NCBI RefSeq assembly: GCF_023509525.1
Contig: NZ_JAKNCJ010000001.1
Coordinates: 682,001-746,000 of the forward strand
DNA from: Brachybacterium equifaecis
Lineage (GTDB): Bacteria > Actinomycetota > Actinomycetes > Actinomycetales > Dermabacteraceae
DNA: 64,000 nucleotides
Direction of reading: 5' to 3'
The first letter of the stretch is position 1. Each line of letters begins with the position of its first letter. Below, piece by piece: positions 1-8,814 of this stretch. The notes beneath the pieces are model-generated. The model saw only the letters and a program-made list of their open reading frames with translations. It was not told the DNA's origin and did not search any database. A program made the position numbers and the translations under genes.

Positions 1-1275
1 CTGCAGGACCAGCGGCAGCGGGTTCTCCGCGACCTGGCCGATCGCCGGGGTGAGCAGCAGCAGCGCCGTCATGACGGCGACCACGGTGCTGAGCGCGAGC
101 GGGATCGCGATCTCCATCCACCGCGCCGCGTGCAGCTGGCGCACCTCGGCGCCGCCGACGTGCTGAGAGCGCAGCACCGGTGCCTGGTCGACGGCCCGGG
201 CGGCCTGGGTGACGCCCGTGGAGACGGCGGCGAGCACGGCGGCGATGGCGAGGGTGAGCATCCCGCCGGTGTGCATTCCGGTGAACATGCGCACCTCCTC
301 CGGGCTGGTCGGCTCCGAGACGACCTGGATGAAGCCGAGGAAGCCGGCGATCACGAGTGCCACGGTGATCCCGGAGACCGCGCGCCATCCCCCGCGAGGA
401 TCTGCCGCCAGGCGCCGGGCGCCGACGAGCAGGGCCGGCCCCCGCGCGATCCGAGGGATGATCCGCGCCGCGGCCCACACCAGGAAGGGCCCGATGATGG
501 CCAGGCTCAGCATCACCAGTCCCATCATCACCACCAGCACCACCACGACCAGTGCATCCCCGCCGAGGACCTAGAGCTGCCCCGTGGAGCGGGCGGCGAT
601 GAAGAACCCCAGCATCAGCGCGCCCCACAGCGCGACGCGGGCGATCGACATCCGCACCGAACGGGACTGGCGCGCCACACCGAGCGGCGTCACGGCGACC
701 CCGAGCAGGGAGACTGCGGCAGAACCCGCAGCGAGCGCCACGATCCCGAGCAGTACGAGCGGATACCCCCACCACGGCAGCAGCAGCTCACGGGCCGTGG
801 ACGGATCGATCCCGAAGTCGAGCGTCGTCATCAGCGGCGTCGCCGCCAGATGCAGCCCGAGTCCGACCATCGCGCCGGCGACCGCCTGCACGACGACATC
901 GGCGACCGCCACCAGGCCGACCTGCGCGGTCGTACCGCCGACCAGGCGCATCGCGGCGAGGTCCCTCTCGCGCCGGGCGAGGGAGAGCCGGGCGGCCGCG
1001 CCGCCGAGGCCGAGAGCGCTCGGCACCAGCAGCGTCGCCGCGATGCACGCGCACACCAGGAAGAACAGGAGGATCGAGGCCTCCTCGCTCTGCCCCGCCC
1101 CCGCCGCACCTGCGGCGTCCGAGGCGCCTCTCGCGCGCGCGAGGAACGCGCCGACGCCCCCGAGGACGGTCATCAGGATCCCGCTCGCCGCGGCGAAGGC
1201 GATGACGGGCAGGAGATCGGCGAGCGCACCGCGACGGCGCAGGAGCAGGGGCGCGGAGGAGAGGAGGACGGTCAT
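1..1275 (-). pseudogene. FtsX/MacB-like ABC permease, broken by an in-frame TAG and cut by the window edge
   Basis: This is the permease half of an ABC exporter of the MacB/FtsX class, the membrane partner of the ATPase encoded just upstream; start (1275) and ATPase stop overlap as ATGA. The first 234 codons give an N-terminal membrane segment, a short loop, and a block of helices including RRERDLAAMRLVGGT. A TAG at 573-571 then stops the frame, yet the same frame stays open to the window edge for about 190 more codons. That part encodes further helices and the family-typical GARRLAADPRGGWRAVSG stretch, so the gene is interrupted rather than naturally short. A single C-to-T change (CAG to TAG) would explain it. 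A sequencing error or a separate downstream ORF starting at a GTG is possible but less likely. Confidence 0.75.
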
Positions 1276-2036
1276 CGCGCATCGCCCCCGCGCAGGTGCT
1301 CCGCCGCGATCCGGCCGTCCTGCATCATGATCGTGCGCTCGCAGGCGGCGGCGACGTGGGGGTCGTGCGTGACCATCACCAGACTCGCACCGACCTCCTG
1401 GCACGCGTCCGTCAGCACCGCGAGGACCTGCTGGGAGGTGGACTGGTCCAGCGCTCCCGTCGGCTCGTCGGCGAAGACGACCGACGGCCCGCCGGCGAGG
1501 GCCCGCGCGATCGCGACGCGCTGCGCCTGACCGCCCGAGAGCTGGCCGGGGCGGCGCCCGTGCAGTCCCGTCAGACCCAACCGGTCCAGCCACTGCGCGG
1601 CCTCCATGCTCGCAGACTGCCGCGAACGGCCCTCGAGCATCCGCGACAGGATCACGTTCTCCAGCGCGGTCAGCTCGGGCAGCAGCTGGCCGTCCTGGAA
1701 GACGAAGCCGAAAGCGCTGCGTCGCAGCCGGGTGCGCGCGGTATCGGAGAGGCGGGCGAGGTCGGTGCCCGCGTGGAGCACCGTGCCGGAGGTGGGTCGG
1801 AGGATCCCACCGAGCACGTGCAGCAGGGTCGTCTTGCCCGAGCCCGAGGGGCCCATGATCGCGAGCGACTCAGCGGGGCGCACGTCGAGATCCACGCCGT
1901 CCAGGGCGACGGTCTGCGCGCTGCGGTCGCCGTAGGTGCGGGTGAGGCCGCGCGCGCTGAGCACGGCCATCGACGCGGAGGCGGCGGGAGCTGGAGCAGT
2001 GGGGGCTGGGTCAGTGGGGGCTGGTGCGAATGTCAT
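1272..2036 (-). CDS. ABC transporter ATP-binding protein, MacB/LolD type
   Basis: ATPase subunit (254 aa) of an ABC exporter that works with the FtsX-like permease downstream. Visible motifs are Walker A GPSGSGKT, signature LSGGQAQR, Walker B VVFADEPTGALD, and the H-loop in VMVTHDPH, in the order and spacing of the LolD/MacB family. I chose the ATG at 2036 because a GGTGGAGG ribosome site lies a few bases before it; an upstream ATG at 2066 would lie beyond that site. The first 30 residues are a Pro/Ala-rich stretch before the domain, so MAVLSARGL (about 1968) is another possible start. The substrate is unknown. The partner permease carries a nonsense codon, so this subunit may have no intact partner. 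Confidence 0.88.
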   Translation of the reverse strand: MTFAPAPTDPAPTAPAPAASASMAVLSARGLTRTYGDRSAQTVALDGVDLDVRPAESLAIMGPSGSGKTTLLHVLGGILRPTSGTVLHAGTDLARLSDTARTRLRRSAFGFVFQDGQLLPELTALENVILSRMLEGRSRQSASMEAAQWLDRLGLTGLHGRRPGQLSGGQAQRVAIARALAGGPSVVFADEPTGALDQSTSQQVLAVLTDACQEVGASLVMVTHDPHVAAACERTIMMQDGRIAAEHLRGGDAR

Positions 2037-2070
2037 GCCTCCACCCTCGACGCCGACCCCCGGCATGCGC

Positions 2071-2102
2071 GTCGGCCCCGAGGACGAATCCTCGGGGCCG
2101 AC
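2071..2102 (-). terminator. Perfect 14-bp hairpin ending the pst operon
   Basis: Inverted arms 2071-2084 and 2089-2102 pair perfectly around a 4-nt loop, 55 bases past the pstB stop. There is no long U-tract, as is usual for terminators in high-GC actinobacteria. It separates the pst operon from the ABC exporter genes. Confidence 0.75.
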
Positions 2103-2156
2103 GTCATACCGCAGCGGGAGGCGCGACCCGTACCGAGGTCGCGCTCCCGGGCCAGA

Positions 2157-2936
2157 TCACCCGAAGCGGCCGGAGATGTAGTCCTCGGTCTGCTTGTTGG
2201 AGGGGTTCGTGAACATGCGCTCGGTGTCGTCGATCTCGATGAGGTGCCCGGGCTTGCCGGTGCCGGCGATGTTGAAGAAGCCGGTGCGGTCCGAGACGCG
2301 CGAGGCCTGCTGCATGTTGTGCGTGACGATCACGATGGTGAAGTCCTTCTTCATCTCGTGGATCAGGTCCTCGATGGCGAGGGTCGAGATGGGATCCAGG
2401 GCCGAGCAGGGCTCATCCATCAGGATCACCTCGGGCTTCACCGAGATCGCGCGCGCGATGCACAGACGCTGCTGCTGCCCGCCCGACAGGCCCATGCCGG
2501 GCTTGTCCAGGCGGTCCTTGACCTCTTCCCACAGGTTCGCGCCGCGCAGCGAGCTCTCGACGAGCTCGTCGGCCGCGGCCCGGGAGATGCGCTTGTTGTT
2601 CAGCTTCACCCCGGCGAGCACGTTGTCGCGGATCGACATGGTGGGGAAAGGGTTCGGCTTCTGGAACACCATGCCGACGCGGCGGCGCACGTTCACCGGG
2701 TCCACGCCGTTGCCGTAGATGTTCGAGCCCTCGATCTCGACGACGCCCTTCGCGTAGGCGCCGGGGATGACCTCGTGCATGCGGTTCAGGGTGCGCAGGA
2801 AGGTCGACTTGCCGCAGCCGGAGGGGCCGATGAGCGCGGTGACCGAGCGGGGCTGGATCGTGACGTTCACATCCTCGACGGCGAGGAAGTCGCCGTAGTA
2901 GATGTTCAGATCCTCGACGTTGATGGCCTGGGCCAT
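2157..2936 (-). CDS. pstB: Phosphate ABC transporter ATP-binding protein PstB
   Basis: Cytoplasmic ATPase (259 aa) that energises high-affinity phosphate import through PstA/PstC. It shows Walker [10 protein letters not shown], signature [14 protein letters not shown], Walker [14 protein letters not shown] and the H-loop in [10 protein letters not shown]. The DEPCSALDP and NMQQASR wording is diagnostic of PstB within ABC ATPases. An AAAGGA ribosome site precedes the ATG. It is the last gene of pstS-pstC-pstA-pstB, with a 43-base gap after pstA and a strong hairpin after its stop. Length is normal for the family. PhoU is not next to it. Confidence 0.97.
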   Translation of the reverse strand: MAQAINVEDLNIYYGDFLAVEDVNVTIQPRSVTALIGPSGCGKSTFLRTLNRMHEVIPGAYAKGVVEIEGSNIYGNGVDPVNVRRRVGMVFQKPNPFPTMSIRDNVLAGVKLNNKRISRAAADELVESSLRGANLWEEVKDRLDKPGMGLSGGQQQRLCIARAISVKPEVILMDEPCSALDPISTLAIEDLIHEMKKDFTIVIVTHNMQQASRVSDRTGFFNIAGTGKPGHLIEIDDTERMFTNPSNKQTEDYISGRFG

Positions 2937-2979
2937 GGTGGTTCCTTTCGGGGCGGTCGAGCAGGGCCGGGGATCCGGC

Positions 2980-4173
2980 TCAGCGGCCGAGCTTCGGCGA
3001 GAAGAAGTAGGAGACGAGGCGGGCGGCGATGTTCAGGACCATCACGATGATGATCAGGGTCAGGGCCGCAGCCCAGGCGCGATCGAAGTTGATCGAGGTG
3101 GAGCAGGCGTAGTCGATGCCCGAGATCGGGTTCGTCATCACGTCGGAGTTGCAGACCGCGTTGCCGGCGCCGTACTGGCTGTTGATGAACGTCGGCAGGG
3201 TCTGCATGCGGCCCGAGAACAGGTTCGTGTTCAGCATCGGCACGGAGCCGACGGTCAGCAGCAGCGGAGCGGTCTCGCCGATGACGCGCGCGATGGCGAG
3301 GGTCACGGCGGTGGTGAGGCCCGCGATCGCGGTGCGCAGCACGACCCGCACGATCGTGAGCCACTTCGGCACGCCGAGACCGTAGGCCGCTTCGCGCAGC
3401 TCCATCGGCACCAGGCGCAGCATCTCCTCGCTCGAGCGCACGACCGTCGGGATCATCAGCACCGAGAGCGCCACGGAGCCCATGAAGCCGATGCGGATAC
3501 CGGGGTCCTTCGTGATGGTGATGAACAGGGCCAGGCCGAACAGGCCCGCGACGATCGAGGGGATGCCCGTCATGACGTCCACGAGGAACGTGATGCCGCG
3601 GCCGAGGACCTTCTGCCAGCCGTAGCGGGCGTACTCGACCAGGAAGATCGAGGTGAACAGGCCGATCGGCACCGAGATCAGGGTCGCGCCGAGGGTGATC
3701 AGCAGGGTGCCGACGATCGCGTGCGAGATGCCGCCGGCGTCCATGCCGCCGATGACGCCGGCCATGTCCGTGGTCCAGAACTGGAGCGGGGCCGGGGTGA
3801 TCAGCTTGTGGATGCCGCGGCTGAGCACCTCCCACAGCAGGGAGAACAGCGGGATCATCGCGACCGCGAACGCGCCGAACACCAGCAGGGTGACGAAGCG
3901 GTCCATCGCCCAGCGGCGGCCCTCCCGCACGCGGGAGTAGGTGTAGCCGATGATCAGGTGCAGCACGTAGCCCAGCAGGACCAGCGCGGGAATCGAGAAC
4001 ACGCCGAGCAGGAGCAGGATCACGGCGGAGACCACGAGCGCGATCCCGGCGGTCATCGCCAGATGCCACCAGGGAAGGCGGGTCTCGGCCGCGCCGGAGC
4101 CGGTCATGAGCGCGTGGGAGCCGCCGCGGGGCGGGGTGCCCGCATCGCGGGGGGCAGCGGAGGTGGAGGTCAT
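2980..4173 (-). CDS. pstA: Phosphate ABC transporter permease PstA
   Basis: Inner-membrane permease (397 aa) of the Pst importer. After a polar N-terminal tail of about 35 residues come two or three extra helices, then the six-helix BPD-permease domain with the EAA-type loop ([20 protein letters not shown]) that docks on PstB. A run of ordered residues ([19 protein letters not shown]) forms the extracytoplasmic loop typical of PstA. I chose the ATG at 4173, 10 bases after the pstC stop, over the longer frame because the extra N-terminal residues resemble an out-of-frame pstC shadow. It is longer than the E. coli protein (296 aa), as is common in actinobacteria. Confidence 0.95.
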   Translation of the reverse strand: MTSTSAAPRDAGTPPRGGSHALMTGSGAAETRLPWWHLAMTAGIALVVSAVILLLLGVFSIPALVLLGYVLHLIIGYTYSRVREGRRWAMDRFVTLLVFGAFAVAMIPLFSLLWEVLSRGIHKLITPAPLQFWTTDMAGVIGGMDAGGISHAIVGTLLITLGATLISVPIGLFTSIFLVEYARYGWQKVLGRGITFLVDVMTGIPSIVAGLFGLALFITITKDPGIRIGFMGSVALSVLMIPTVVRSSEEMLRLVPMELREAAYGLGVPKWLTIVRVVLRTAIAGLTTAVTLAIARVIGETAPLLLTVGSVPMLNTNLFSGRMQTLPTFINSQYGAGNAVCNSDVMTNPISGIDYACSTSINFDRAWAAALTLIIIVMVLNIAARLVSYFFSPKLGR

Positions 4174-4183
4174 GTCGCGGGCC

Positions 4184-5167
4184 TCAGCTCTTCGTCGTGC
4201 GCGAGACGATCGCGCGGGCGATGGCGTTGATGATGAACGTGAAGACGAAGAGCACAAGGCCGGTGAAGATCAGCCGTGCCATCACGTCGGGTGTCGCCTC
4301 GGCGCTGTGCGAGGCGATGTTCGCGGCGATCGTGTTGTGCTGGCCGACCTGCAGGATGCGCAGGGAGAAGGTCTCTCCGGGCGAGAGCACCATGAGCACC
4401 GCCATCGTCTCGCCGAGGGCGCGGCCGAGGCCGAGCATCGAGGCGGAGACGACGCCGGAGCGGCCGAAGGGCAGCACCACGGTCTTGATGGTCTCCCAGC
4501 GGGTCGCGCCGAGCGCGAGCGCGGCCTCCTCCTGGAGGCGGGGGGTCTGCAGGAAGATCTCGCGGGTCACGGCGGTGATGATCGGCAGGATCATCACCGC
4601 GAGCACCACGGAGGCGCTCGCCATGTTGCGCATCGGGGCGCTGACGGTCCCGCCGAACAGCGGGATCCACCCGAGATGCTCGTTCAGGAAGAAGAAGAGG
4701 GGCTCCAGGCGGGGCACCAGCCACACGCCGCCCCAGAGGCCGAAGACCACCGAGGGGACCGCGGCGAGCAGGTCGATCAGGAAGCCGAGCGGAGTGGCGA
4801 GGCTGCGCGGGGCGAAGTGCGAGATGAACAGCGCGATCCCCACCGCGATCGGAACGGCCATCAGCAGGGCGAGGAGCGCCGCGAGCACGGTGCCGTAGAC
4901 CAGCGGAGCCACGTACTGCACGAGCGAGACGGCATCGGCGTTCCCGGTGAGCTCGCGGCTGGTCTGGATCGCCGGCCACGAGCGGATCAGCAGGAAGATG
5001 AAGACCAGCGCCAGCGTGAGGAAGATCAGCAGGCCCGAGCCGATGCTCAGGCCGGAGAAGATGACGTCGCCGGGCCGCTTCGCGGTGCGGGCTGCGGTCG
5101 TGGTGGGGGCTGCGGGGGCAGGAGGATCCTGCTGCGGCGACGAGGGTGTCGCGACGGAGCTGCTCAC
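4184..5167 (-). CDS. pstC: Phosphate ABC transporter permease PstC
   Basis: Second membrane subunit (327 aa) of the phosphate importer. The N-terminal 35 residues are a Pro/Ala/Thr-rich cytoplasmic tail. The first helix follows (LSIGSGLLIFLTLALVFIFL), then a periplasmic segment and five more helices with the coupling loop EEAALALGATRWETIKTV. Residues near ITPAFL in other PstC proteins appear here as the LAAVPSVVFGLWG signature, which is characteristic of the family. It lies between pstS and pstA; a stable hairpin precedes it and may lower its expression relative to pstS. Confidence 0.95.
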   Translation of the reverse strand: MSSSVATPSSPQQDPPAPAAPTTTAARTAKRPGDVIFSGLSIGSGLLIFLTLALVFIFLLIRSWPAIQTSRELTGNADAVSLVQYVAPLVYGTVLAALLALLMAVPIAVGIALFISHFAPRSLATPLGFLIDLLAAVPSVVFGLWGGVWLVPRLEPLFFFLNEHLGWIPLFGGTVSAPMRNMASASVVLAVMILPIITAVTREIFLQTPRLQEEAALALGATRWETIKTVVLPFGRSGVVSASMLGLGRALGETMAVLMVLSPGETFSLRILQVGQHNTIAANIASHSAEATPDVMARLIFTGLVLFVFTFIINAIARAIVSRTTKS

Positions 5168-5222
5168 GAACGGCCTTCCAGGAGGAGGGGTCAGGGATCC
5201 GGGCGCAGAGCCCGGGAGGCGG

Positions 5223-5267
5223 GCCGGTGCGCCGCCGGGAGCGGGGAGCTCTCAGCGGCGCACCGGC
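5223..5267 (-). terminator. Stem-loop between pstS and pstC
   Basis: Arms 5223-5235 and 5255-5267 form a perfect 13-bp stem in the 116-base gap between the pstS stop and pstC start. Similar hairpins behind binding-protein genes let the binding protein be made in excess by partial termination or by shielding the mRNA end. That role is inferred from position. Confidence 0.6.
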
Positions 5268-5283
5268 GCGGTCATCCTCCGGC

Positions 5284-6408
5284 TCAGCCAGCGGCCTTGA
5301 TCTTCTCGATCGACGCGGTGGCTTCGGCCGAGAGCGTGTCGGTCAGAGCCGCGTTGCCCGCGGCCTGCGCGGCAGCCTTCTGGCCCTCCGGCGAGACGAT
5401 GTAGGAGGCGTAGGCCTTCACGAGGTTCGCGGTGTCCGCATCGGCGTAGGTGTCGCACACGGCGAGGTAGGACACGAGCACCAGCGGGTAGGTGGTGGGA
5501 TCGGTCAGGGTGCGATCCAGCTCGATGACGATGTCGCCCTCGGCGCGGCCCTCGGCGCGCGGGGAGTCCTCGACGGCCTTGGCAGCGGCCTCGGGGGTGT
5601 ACTCCACGTACTCGTCGCCGACCTTGAGCTTGGCGATGCCGAGGTTGCCGGCCTTGGAGGCGTCGGCGTAGCCGATGGTGCCGTTGCCGCCCTCGACCAC
5701 GGAGATCAGGCCGGAGGTCTTGTCACCGGACTGCCCGCCCTGGATGGGCCACTCCTCGACGGCGCCGTAGGTCCATGCGTCGGGAGCGTTCGCGGACAGG
5801 TAGTCCGTGAAGTTCTTGGTGGTGCCCGAGGAGTCCTGGCGGTGCACGGGGGTGATCGCGAGGTCCGGGAGGGTGGCCGAGGGGTTGTCGGCCGCGATCG
5901 CGGGATCGTTCCAGTTGGTGATGGTGCCCGCGAAGATGCCCGCGATGGTGGGGGCCGAGAGCTGCAGGTCCGTGACGCCGTCGAGCTTGTAGACGACGGC
6001 GATCGGGGAGATGTAGATCGGGACGTCGAACGCGGAGCCGCCCTGGCACGCGGTCGCCGACTGCGCGATCTCCTCGTCCTTGAGAGCGGAGTCGGTGCCC
6101 GCGAACTTCACGCCGCCGTTGAGGAACTGCTCGCGGCCGGCGCCGGAGCCGACTGCGTCGTAGGTGACCTGCGCCTCGGGGTTGAGGGCGGTGAAGTTCT
6201 GGGTCCATGCGCCCTGCGCGGACTCCGCGGAGGAGGCGCCGGCGCCGGCGAGCTGGCCGGAGACGGTCGTGCCGGAGGCGGAGCCGCCGTTGTCCGAGCC
6301 GGTTCCACCGGAGGTGGTGCCCGCGCCGCCGCCGCACGCGGAGAGCGCGAGAACGGAGGTGAGGCCGAGGGCGGCGACTGCGGCGAGCTTGTTCTTGCGA
6401 GCGATCAC
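5284..6408 (-). CDS. pstS: Phosphate-binding lipoprotein PstS
   Basis: Extracytoplasmic phosphate receptor (374 aa) that delivers phosphate to PstC/PstA. A lipoprotein signal peptide ends in the lipobox ALSAC, followed by a Gly/Ser linker. The mature part carries the family residues: AGASSAESAQGAW near the first phosphate loop, YDAVGSGAGREQFL, FAGTDSAL, HRQDSSGTTKNFTDYL and the TSGLISVVEGGNGTIGY stretch. It begins with GTG, preceded at good distance by AAAGGA. The operon's first gene, it sits behind a 283-base leader with Pho-box-like repeats, so phosphate-starvation induction is likely. Confidence 0.97.
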   Translation of the reverse strand: MIARKNKLAAVAALGLTSVLALSACGGGAGTTSGGTGSDNGGSASGTTVSGQLAGAGASSAESAQGAWTQNFTALNPEAQVTYDAVGSGAGREQFLNGGVKFAGTDSALKDEEIAQSATACQGGSAFDVPIYISPIAVVYKLDGVTDLQLSAPTIAGIFAGTITNWNDPAIAADNPSATLPDLAITPVHRQDSSGTTKNFTDYLSANAPDAWTYGAVEEWPIQGGQSGDKTSGLISVVEGGNGTIGYADASKAGNLGIAKLKVGDEYVEYTPEAAAKAVEDSPRAEGRAEGDIVIELDRTLTDPTTYPLVLVSYLAVCDTYADADTANLVKAYASYIVSPEGQKAAAQAAGNAALTDTLSAEATASIEKIKAAG

Positions 6409-6564
6409 AGCGAATCCTTTCGGGGCCGGAGCCCACGCGTCAGTTCTGCAGGAGGTTCAGCATCGGGAGGCGGCGGGAAGGATCCTCTGCGAGGTCCAGG
6501 GCGATTCCGCCTGACGAGTCCGACAGCGCTGACGCTAAGGAGCACAGGTGACAACGGGGGCCTT

Positions 6565-6586
6565 GCTCGGTGAACTCCAGGTGAAC
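6565..6586 (-). promoter_or_regulatory. Pho box: two 11-bp direct repeat units upstream of pstS
   Basis: Read toward pstS, the sequence is GTTCACCTGGA followed at once by GTTCACCGAGC, two 11-bp units like the PhoP-binding direct repeats known from Streptomyces pst promoters. In the same 11-bp phase a weaker unit, TGTCACCTGTG, lies two units further on (6553-6543). PhoP control is inferred from this similarity and from position, about 160-180 bases before the pstS start. Confidence 0.8.
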
Positions 6587-6644
6587 GCGGCCGCAGACAC
6601 CCCCGATCGGCCATGGAAGCGCAGGTCAGAGCGGGATACGGTTG

Positions 6645-6677
6645 CGTCACATCAAGGTCACAGTCGGGTCACAGCGC
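6645..6677 (+). promoter_or_regulatory. Three tandem 11-bp repeats upstream of pstS
   Basis: CGTCACATCAA, GGTCACAGTCG and GGTCACAGCGC follow one another without a gap in the space between the Nudix gene's stop and the Pho box. They share the GTCAC core at an 11-bp (one helical turn) period but run in the opposite direction to the pstS Pho box. They may be extra PhoP sites or sites for another regulator. Confidence 0.55.
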
Positions 6678-6691
6678 CCGCTGGACGGCAC

Positions 6692-7642
6692 TCAGTCAAG
6701 GATCGGCCTGTGGCGCTCGAGCGCGACCACGCGCCCCTGCTCCGTCACGTGCAGCACGAGGGCCTCACCGGCCGCGAGATAGGGATCCTCGGCGGGCAGC
6801 TCCGCTGCGACCTCCTCGCTCGCATGCTCCCGGATCACCCCGATGACCGTCGGCAGCACCGGGCGGTGCGTGCACACGACCGTCGGCCGCGCCTCCTGCA
6901 GCACCCGGGCGATGACCGCCGCAGTTCGGGAGGGCTGCGCCTCGTGGCCCGCCTCGGTGAGGGCGCTCTTCGTGGTGAGGTCCAGGCCCGAGAGCCGGCC
7001 GAAGGGCTGGACGGTGGAGCGGCAGCGCTCCCAGGGGCTGGAGATGAGCACGGCCGGATCGTAGGAGTCCAGCATCGCCGGGAGCAGCTTCGCCTGCCGC
7101 TTCCCCTTCGTGTTCAGCGGGCGCGTCTCCTCGCCCTCGCGCCACTTCGCACGGGACAGCGCCGCGGCGTGGCGCTGGATGATGATCGGGCGGGTGCGCG
7201 CGGCGTCCTGCTCGAGATGGTCGCGCAGCGCGGCCAGCGGCGCCTGATCGTTCTGCCCGTGCATCAGTCGCCCGGCCTTCTCGATCTCGACCCAGCGCAC
7301 CTCGTCCACCTCGCGGGGGTTCTGAGGCCCGGGGCCGACGCGCGAGCGCACCTCCCCGCTCCAGTAGCGCACGAGCTTCGGACGGCCGCTGGCGAGAACG
7401 TAGGAGCTCGAAGGCAGCGGCCGGTGCAGGCGCACCCGGTACCCGGTCTCCTCCTCGACCTCCCGCACGGCAGCGGCAGGGAAGGTCTCGCCCGGATCGA
7501 GCTTCCCCTTGGGGATCGACCAGTCGTCATAGCGGGGTCGGTGCACCAGCAGCACCTCGATCCGCCCCTTCTTCTCGCGCCAGGTCAGCACGCCTGCGGC
7601 GAGCACCGTGCGCGGATCCGCCAGGACCTCCGTCGTGCTCAT
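6692..7642 (-). CDS. Nudix hydrolase fused to a histidine phosphatase (MutT1-like)
   Basis: A 316-aa two-domain enzyme. Residues about 12-140 form a Nudix domain with the box GKLDPGETFPAAAVREVEEE, followed by TG. The second half is a histidine-phosphatase domain starting with IIIQRHAAALSRAKW (RHx motif) and containing the later catalytic stretches SSPWERCRSTVQPF and VVCTHRPVLP. This architecture is that of mycobacterial MutT1, which hydrolyses 8-oxo-(d)GTP and diadenosine polyphosphates; that role is inferred here. Its ATG overlaps the mshD stop (ATGA), so the two are co-transcribed, linking nucleotide-pool cleaning with thiol redox defence. Confidence 0.88.
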   Translation of the reverse strand: MSTTEVLADPRTVLAAGVLTWREKKGRIEVLLVHRPRYDDWSIPKGKLDPGETFPAAAVREVEEETGYRVRLHRPLPSSSYVLASGRPKLVRYWSGEVRSRVGPGPQNPREVDEVRWVEIEKAGRLMHGQNDQAPLAALRDHLEQDAARTRPIIIQRHAAALSRAKWREGEETRPLNTKGKRQAKLLPAMLDSYDPAVLISSPWERCRSTVQPFGRLSGLDLTTKSALTEAGHEAQPSRTAAVIARVLQEARPTVVCTHRPVLPTVIGVIREHASEEVAAELPAEDPYLAAGEALVLHVTEQGRVVALERHRPILD

Positions 7643-8661
7643 GCGGTGCCCGCCTCCGTGCCGTGCTCCGCGCCCGCAGCCTCCGGGGCGGCGGAGGCCT
7701 CGGCGGGGAGGCGGAACTGGAGGTCCTTCCCGCTCACGCGGAAGCCTGCGCGCTCGTAGAGGCGCCGCGCCCCCGCGTTCCCGCCCTCCACGTACAGCTC
7801 CACCTCGCGCACTCCCGTGCGCTGGAGGTCGGCGAGCGCGGCCGCCGTGAGAGCGCCCGCGATCCCTCGGCCGCTCGCTGCCGGATCTGTGCCGACGGCA
7901 TAGAGCTCGGCGCTGCTGCCGTCGGGCGCGCGCTTGACCCAGACGAAGCCGAGCATCTGCGCTCCCTCGCGCGCCACATGGAGATCAGCGGGGTCGAACC
8001 ACGGCTCGGCCCGGCGCGCGTCGAGATCAGCGCGCGTCATCCGCCCCTGCTCGGGATGGTCGGCGAAGGCGATCGCATTGACCCGCACCCACTCGTCGGC
8101 CTCGCGGTCCAGCTCGAGCACGGGATCCAGGGCGGCGTCATCGCCCTCGGCCCCGGTGCGGGATCCCAGGGTGCCGAGCACGACGCCCTCCGGGACGGCA
8201 GGCACCGGCAGCGCGGGGCCCGCCGGATCCAGCGCACGGGACATCGTGAGCAGCTCGCGCGTGCACTGCAGGCCGTGCCGCGCGAGGAGCCGCACGGCCT
8301 CCGGCAGGCCGCCATGGGCCCACACGCCGGCATCCGGGCGCAGCGCGAGCGCGCGGCGGAGCAGATCGGCGCCGATCCCCCGGCCGCGGTGCGCCGGTGC
8401 GACCATGCCCTGCACGGTGCCGTCGGCCAGGATCGAGACGGCTCCGACCAGGGGAGCGCCGTCGGCGCCAGGCTCTTCGGGCGAGAGCGGGGCAGGGACG
8501 AGCAGGTGGCGCGCGCCGCGCGCAGGGCCGACGGCCTCTCCCCGCAGCGCGAGGCGGGCGGCCTCGTCCCAGGGGCTCACGCCGTCGTGCGCGGTCACGC
8601 TGCGCAGGAGGTCCGTGAGGGATCGACGCGCCCCGGGGCGCAGCTCGTCCGTGACGATCAT
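7639..8661 (-). CDS. mshD: Mycothiol synthase (acetyltransferase)
   Basis: MshD (340 aa) adds the acetyl group to Cys-GlcN-Ins in the last step of mycothiol synthesis. Two tandem GNAT domains are visible: the N-terminal one contains QGMVAPAHRGRGIGADLL, the C-terminal one contains AVGTDPAASGRGIAGALT, each with the acetyl-CoA-binding R/Q-x-x-G-x-G/A pattern. The C-terminal domain ends with LYVEGGNAGARRLYERAGF, typical of MshD. An AAGGA ribosome site precedes the ATG. Position next to the pst genes resembles mycobacteria, where mshD lies beside phosphate genes. A short Ala/Glu-rich tail closes the protein. Confidence 0.93.
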   Translation of the reverse strand: MIVTDELRPGARRSLTDLLRSVTAHDGVSPWDEAARLALRGEAVGPARGARHLLVPAPLSPEEPGADGAPLVGAVSILADGTVQGMVAPAHRGRGIGADLLRRALALRPDAGVWAHGGLPEAVRLLARHGLQCTRELLTMSRALDPAGPALPVPAVPEGVVLGTLGSRTGAEGDDAALDPVLELDREADEWVRVNAIAFADHPEQGRMTRADLDARRAEPWFDPADLHVAREGAQMLGFVWVKRAPDGSSAELYAVGTDPAASGRGIAGALTAAALADLQRTGVREVELYVEGGNAGARRLYERAGFRVSGKDLQFRLPAEASAAPEAAGAEHGTEAGTA

Positions 8662-8814
8662 GCAGGATGTCCTTACGGTCCTCGTCGGATTCCGCTGTCG
8701 GCGGCGGCTCGTAGACTGCCACTGTATCCCCAGCCCAGCACCGGGCCGCCCGAGCGCCCATCGCGCAGCGGAAGGCCGGGCGAGACCCTGACCGCAGCCC
8801 CGAGGAGGACGAGC

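Noticed and set aside
130..3050. Long plus-strand frames over the ABC exporter and pst genes
   Set aside because: They are antisense to well-supported genes, very rich in Arg/Gly/His/Asp, and match no family; long shadows are expected at this GC content.
6645..6677. Crp/GlxR operator
   Set aside because: The GTCACA blocks are direct repeats with an 11-bp period, not the TGTGA-N6-TCACA palindrome.
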